From: Paraflavitalea devenefica
GTDB taxonomy: Bacteria; Bacteroidota; Bacteroidia; Chitinophagales; Chitinophagaceae
DNA: 64,000 bases
Reading direction: 5' to 3'
Assembly (NCBI RefSeq): GCF_011759375.1
Contig: NZ_JAARML010000003.1
Coordinates: forward strand, 496,001-560,000
Shown: positions 60,930-64,000 of the stretch, in pieces
How the letters are laid out: each line of letters starts with the position of its first letter
How positions within the stretch are numbered: the first letter of the stretch is position 1
Notes under the pieces: generated by a model
The model's input: only the letters and a program-made list of their open reading frames with translations
What the model was told of the DNA's origin: nothing
The model's database searches: none
Program-made: the position numbers and the translations under genes

Positions 60930-61385
60930 TTAGATAGCGGGTTTGGGCAGTAGCTGGATACCTTCAGCCGGGTAACAGGCTTTAACACTGGCAGAAAACC
61001 GCAAGGTATTGATCTGATTTACCTTCCGGAAGTCGGTAGGCTTCACTTTGTATTTCCGCTTGAAGGCGGCAATGAAATTCGTGGCATATCCATAACCGCA
61101 TTGCTCAGCAATGGACTGAATAGACTCCTCGGAATTGGAAAGCATCTGTATAGCCTGGCTCAACCGCTTATTTTGCAGAAAAAGGTAGAGCGATTCCCCA
61201 TAAAGCAACTTAAAGCCGTTTTTCAGCTTAAAGCTATTCAGCTTCGACTTAGCAGATAAACAAGTGATCGTATGATGGATAGTCAGGTCCTCCAGAATAT
61301 GATTCCTCACCCATTCGAATTTTTCCCGGTCCACACGTGAAATCTTGATGAACGCTGGCATATAATAAGATTTTGATGATTGCAT
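60930..61385 (-). CDS. AraC-type regulator (paralogue 1)
   Basis: 151 residues. Helix-turn-helix pair: VRNHILEDLTIHHTITCLSA, LKNGFKLLYGESLYLFLQNK, RLSQAIQMLSN and IAEQCGYGYATNFIAAFKRK then YKVKPTDFRK. Strong similarity, block by block, to the divergent gene at 61876, so the two are paralogues from a duplication. It lacks a sensor domain. Confidence 0.87.
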   Translation of the reverse strand: MQSSKSYYMPAFIKISRVDREKFEWVRNHILEDLTIHHTITCLSAKSKLNSFKLKNGFKLLYGESLYLFLQNKRLSQAIQMLSNSEESIQSIAEQCGYGYATNFIAAFKRKYKVKPTDFRKVNQINTLRFSASVKACYPAEGIQLLPKPAI

Positions 61386-61875
61386 GGGATCTCCTTAAGC
61401 AATGTAGGCAGTAATAGTAATGCATTTAGGCAGTTTTGTTATTTTTTCCGTCAATAGAAGAATTTTAATCGGCCAATCCAGGAATGGAGGATGCATAGGT
61501 CGATACTGCCAATTGCAGCAAGGATAATTCCGATCGCATACAATTCCTGTAGTACCTTACATAGACGATAAGCGTATGTATGTTACTCATAGCAATATGC
61601 CGGTAACCTGCATGGACCAATATTCCTGCTCAAGGAGTATGATCCACACGCTTTACGGAAAACAGAACGATAAACACCTGCTACCATTTCTGCGGTAGGG
61701 ACGTGAAATAAAGTGCAGTCAAGGCAAAGCTGCGGAAAAGTTACAGGTGTAAATACAACCATTTGTTTATGGAGTGGTATGCTTTGTACGTATATACCCG
61801 GCGGGTTGCCAACCAGTCTGTATATAGTAACAAATCTAACAAAGACGGAATGATAACACCTGAATAATAACTGGT
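61386..61875. other. Intergenic region between divergent AraC paralogues
   Basis: 490 bases, presumably with both promoters and operator sites. I see no clear -33/-7 pair, no repeats and no RNA gene. Confidence 0.4.
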
Positions 61876-62349
61876 ATGAAGTTATCTATAAAAATTACAA
61901 CAGCGGACCTGGCAAAGTATGAGCAGGTAAAGAACCTGATCCTGGAAGATATTACTGCACACCATACCATTGCCGATCTCTCTGCCAGGTTTGCAGTAAA
62001 AGAGTCCAAACTGAAAGCAGGATTTAAGTTGATCTATGGCGAGTCTATTTATAGCTATCTTAAGAACCAACGCCTGACGCGGGCCATCCATTTACTGAGC
62101 ACCACCGACGACAATATCCGGCAAATAGCCATCCGCTGCGGTTTTGCGCACGCCACGAATTTTATCGCTGCGTTTCATAAAAAGTACAAGGTCAGGCCAA
62201 GTCATTACCGGAGAAGCCAGGTGATCAGTAATAAGTTACTGGCAGGTATTTCCAGGCCCTGCTTCACCGACATGCTGCCTATCGTTACGCCTCAGCCTGC
62301 TGAAAGTATTATCAGGATGGCATCTGGTCAGGTCATTCGCCAGGCGTGA
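61876..62349 (+). CDS. AraC-type regulator (paralogue 2)
   Basis: 157 residues. VKNLILEDITAHHTIADLSA, LKAGFKLIYGESIYSYLKNQ, RLTRAIHLLST and IRCGFAHATNFIAAFHKKYK then VRPSHYRR form the AraC DNA-binding domain. Highly similar to the minus-strand paralogue at 60930. The C-terminal 35 residues (TPQPAESIIRMASGQVIRQA) are unlike the partner. Closed by a terminator at 62418. Confidence 0.87.
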   Translation: MKLSIKITTADLAKYEQVKNLILEDITAHHTIADLSARFAVKESKLKAGFKLIYGESIYSYLKNQRLTRAIHLLSTTDDNIRQIAIRCGFAHATNFIAAFHKKYKVRPSHYRRSQVISNKLLAGISRPCFTDMLPIVTPQPAESIIRMASGQVIRQA

Positions 62350-62417
62350 GTGGGAGAGGGGGAGTTGCCCGGCCTGGATTACCTGCGGTGATCCTCTCCG
62401 CATTTGCATTACCCAAA

Positions 62418-62453
62418 GGCCCCAGGCACGCTGTCGCGTGCCAGGGCTTTTTT
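62418..62453 (+). terminator. Terminator after AraC paralogue 2
   Basis: GGCACGC and GCGTGCC (62425-62431, 62436-62442) form a perfect stem extended by CCC/GGG, followed by CTTTTTTG. It faces the terminator of tRNA-Gln. Confidence 0.8.
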
Positions 62454-62494
62454 GTTTGTTCGCGCCTGCGAGCGAGCTCGCGGCGCTGCCAAAC

Positions 62495-62521
62495 AAAAAA
62501 GCCCCGCACTTTCGTGCGAGG
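62495..62521 (-). terminator. Terminator of tRNA-Gln
   Basis: On the minus strand CCTCGCAC-GAAA-GTGCGGGG is followed by CTTTTTTG, just after the tRNA 3' end. Confidence 0.8.
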
Positions 62522-62527
62522 CCTTTG

Positions 62528-62598
62528 TTGCCCGACCAGGATTCGAACCTAGACAAACTGAACCAAAATCAGTTGTACTACCATTATACTATCGGGCA
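62528..62598 (-). tRNA. tRNA-Gln (anticodon TTG)
   Basis: 71 nt. On the minus strand the acceptor stem is TGCCCGA (5', ending at 62598) paired with TCGGGCA (3'), with discriminator A at 62528. The D arm (TAATGGTA) and the T arm (GGTTCGAATCC) are standard. The anticodon stem-loop is ACTGA-TTTTGGT-TCAGT, giving TTG and so glutamine. A good promoter lies 28 bases upstream. Confidence 0.93.
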
Positions 62599-62625
62599 GC
62601 CTTGCCAATTTCTCAATTGGGAGTG

Positions 62626-62657
62626 CAAAAATAGGGTTTCCGGCGATTTACGCCAAA
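62626..62657 (-). promoter_or_regulatory. Promoter of tRNA-Gln
   Basis: On the minus strand TTTG (62657-62654) and TATTTTTG (62633-62626) are separated by 20 bases, a full match to the Bacteroidota -33/-7 consensus. Confidence 0.75.
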
Positions 62658-62769
62658 TGGTTTTTGAGAAAAAATAGCTATTCTCCTCACATTCTTTCTT
62701 TTACCGGTAATCAAAACCAGTCTGCCCAGACAGGAATTATTGTTTAATTTCCCATTAAACCCACTGCAC

Positions 62770-64000
62770 ATGAGAAATTCTTCTACCCGTCGCTCCTTTC
62801 TCCATAAAGCGGGCTTATTTTCCGCTACTGGTCTGTTAACGGCACTTACCCAGCCGGCCTGGAGCCGTGGCCTTGATCATGCCTTGCAACAGGCCGCCGG
62901 CATGCCCCCGGATGCACTGGCCGGTGATGAGGACTTCTGGTATTATATTCAGCAATGTTATACCGCATCACCTTCGCTCATTAACCTCAATAATGGAGGC
63001 GTAGCGCCTTCTCCCAAACCGGTACAGGAAGCCATGAAGCGTTTTCACGACCTCAGCAATGAAGCGCCCAGCTATTATATGTGGCGTATACTGGACCAGG
63101 GCAGGGAACCGCTGCGCAGGGAGCTGGCCGCCCTGGCAGGCTGTGAAGCAGAAGAGATAGCTATCCACCGCAATGCCTCAGAGGCCCTGGAAACCGTGAT
63201 CTTCGGATTGCCCCTAAAAGCAGGCGATGAAGTGGTGCTGTGTAAACAGGATTATCCCAATATGATGAATGCCTGGATACAACGGGAGTTGCGGGAAGGC
63301 ATCAAGCTAATATGGGTGAACCTGGACCTGCCCAGTGAAGACAATGATTACCTGGTAAGCTCCTACACGAAAGTATTTACTGCCAAAACCAAAGTGGTGC
63401 ACCTTACCCACGTTATTAACTGGAACGGACAGATCATGCCCGTACGGAAGATTGCCGATGCGGCACACCTGCGCGGCATTGAAGTGGTGGTGGATGGGGC
63501 GCACAGCTTTGCCCATTTCCCTTATACCCTACCAGCACTGGGGGCTGATTATTTTGGCACCAGTCTGCATAAATGGCTGAGCGCCTGTATTGGAAGCGGC
63601 CTTTTATATGTTAAGAAAGACAAGATCAAGAACCTGTACCCGCTGTTTGCGGCGGCCGATCCCAAAAGCGGGGACATCCGTAAGTTTGAGGCAACAGGGA
63701 CCCGTCCCTTTTTCATTGAACAGGCCATTGGGAAAGCCATCGAGTTTTATGATATGATCGGCGCTGAACGGAAAGCGCAACGGCTGTTCTACCTGAAAAA
63801 CTACTGGATGAGCCGGGTAAAAGACATTCCTAAAGTACAATTGGGCACCTCCATGAAGCCTGGTTTTGGCTGCGCCATCGGGTTGGTCAATGTGGAGGGG
63901 AAGAAACCTGCCGAACTGGAAGCATTCCTGTTGACAAATTATAAAGTACACACCACCACGATAGATTATGAAAATCTTAAAGGAGTGCGGGTAACGCCCA
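62770..64000 (+). CDS. Tat-exported aminotransferase class V-fold enzyme (partial)
   Basis: About 410 codons are in the window; the 3' end is cut. A twin-arginine signal (STRRSFLHKAGLFSATGLLT) implies folded export. The PLP-dependent class V fold is visible: LNNGGVAPSPKPVQEAMKRF, CEAEEIAIHRNASEAL, VVVDGAHSFAHF with the cofactor-ring Asp, and GTSLHKWLSA with the PLP Lys. The family includes isopenicillin N epimerase-like and cysteine desulfurase-like proteins. Substrate unknown. Confidence 0.88.
   Translation, partial: MRNSSTRRSFLHKAGLFSATGLLTALTQPAWSRGLDHALQQAAGMPPDALAGDEDFWYYIQQCYTASPSLINLNNGGVAPSPKPVQEAMKRFHDLSNEAPSYYMWRILDQGREPLRRELAALAGCEAEEIAIHRNASEALETVIFGLPLKAGDEVVLCKQDYPNMMNAWIQRELREGIKLIWVNLDLPSEDNDYLVSSYTKVFTAKTKVVHLTHVINWNGQIMPVRKIADAAHLRGIEVVVDGAHSFAHFPYTLPALGADYFGTSLHKWLSACIGSGLLYVKKDKIKNLYPLFAAADPKSGDIRKFEATGTRPFFIEQAIGKAIEFYDMIGAERKAQRLFYLKNYWMSRVKDIPKVQLGTSMKPGFGCAIGLVNVEGKKPAELEAFLLTNYKVHTTTIDYENLKGVRVTP

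Overview
The window looks like a chromosomal segment of a Bacteroidota member, most likely family Chitinophagaceae (inference). Supporting signs are SusC/SusD with FecR and ECF sigma factors, the TTTG / TANNTTTG promoter type, KdtA, a family-typical short AMP nucleosidase, MauE, and many lineage-typical hypothetical proteins. No rRNA operon, CRISPR array or intact transposase was seen. One tRNA (Gln, TTG anticodon) is present.

Layout. 1-12.4 kb: housekeeping and accessory genes (Ldh-type dehydrogenase, lysC, an outer-surface peptidase-regulatory-domain protein, an esterase, a GT4 glycosyltransferase, queA, a 1301-residue TraB/GumN protein). 12.4-20.7 kb: a fused oligopeptide-type ABC ATPase, amn, a stand-alone HsdR-N nuclease-fold protein, a DUF2339 membrane protein, then a scarred stretch with a truncated hydrolase abutting a truncated acetyltransferase, and a small HEPN-like two-gene module. 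20.8-27 kb: a glutamate-type dehydrogenase, a cytochrome c maturation set (ccmB, ccmC, ccmD) downstream of tdk, and waaA. 27.4-36.2 kb: a polysaccharide operon starting at a good promoter: DegT aminotransferase, ugd, UDP-glucuronate decarboxylase, a UDP-HexNAc-type dehydrogenase, rfbB, rfbC, rfbD and a glycosyltransferase. It can make UDP-GlcA, UDP-xylose, an acidic HexNAc and dTDP-rhamnose, but rfbA is not in the window. 36.2-39.7 kb: an ECF sigma / membrane protein / Spy-like set and small proteins.

39.7-45.2 kb is a 1.35-kb gene-poor stretch with 11-nt tandem repeats, then an ECF sigma factor, a small secreted protein, a frameshifted conserved gene and FecR. 45.9-60.1 kb holds SusC/SusD, two TlpA-like proteins, gene remnants (including a GH51 fragment with a one-base deletion), and a minus-strand cassette of a small secreted peptide, a membrane-anchored repeat protein, MauE and a very long FAD-oxidoreductase/membrane-protein fusion. 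Much of 46.4-58.5 kb is visibly A+T-richer than its surroundings; both edges fall inside open reading frames (susC and the FAD oxidoreductase), suggesting an acquired island whose borders created in-frame chimeras. 60.5-62.4 kb has three short AraC-type regulators, followed by tRNA-Gln and a Tat-exported PLP enzyme cut by the window end.

The most distinctive structural signal is a dispersed set of degenerate 7-11-nt repeats, often built as two facing (inverted) arms. They lie both between genes and, in frame, inside waaA, the ABC ATPase, rfbD and a conserved hypothetical gene.
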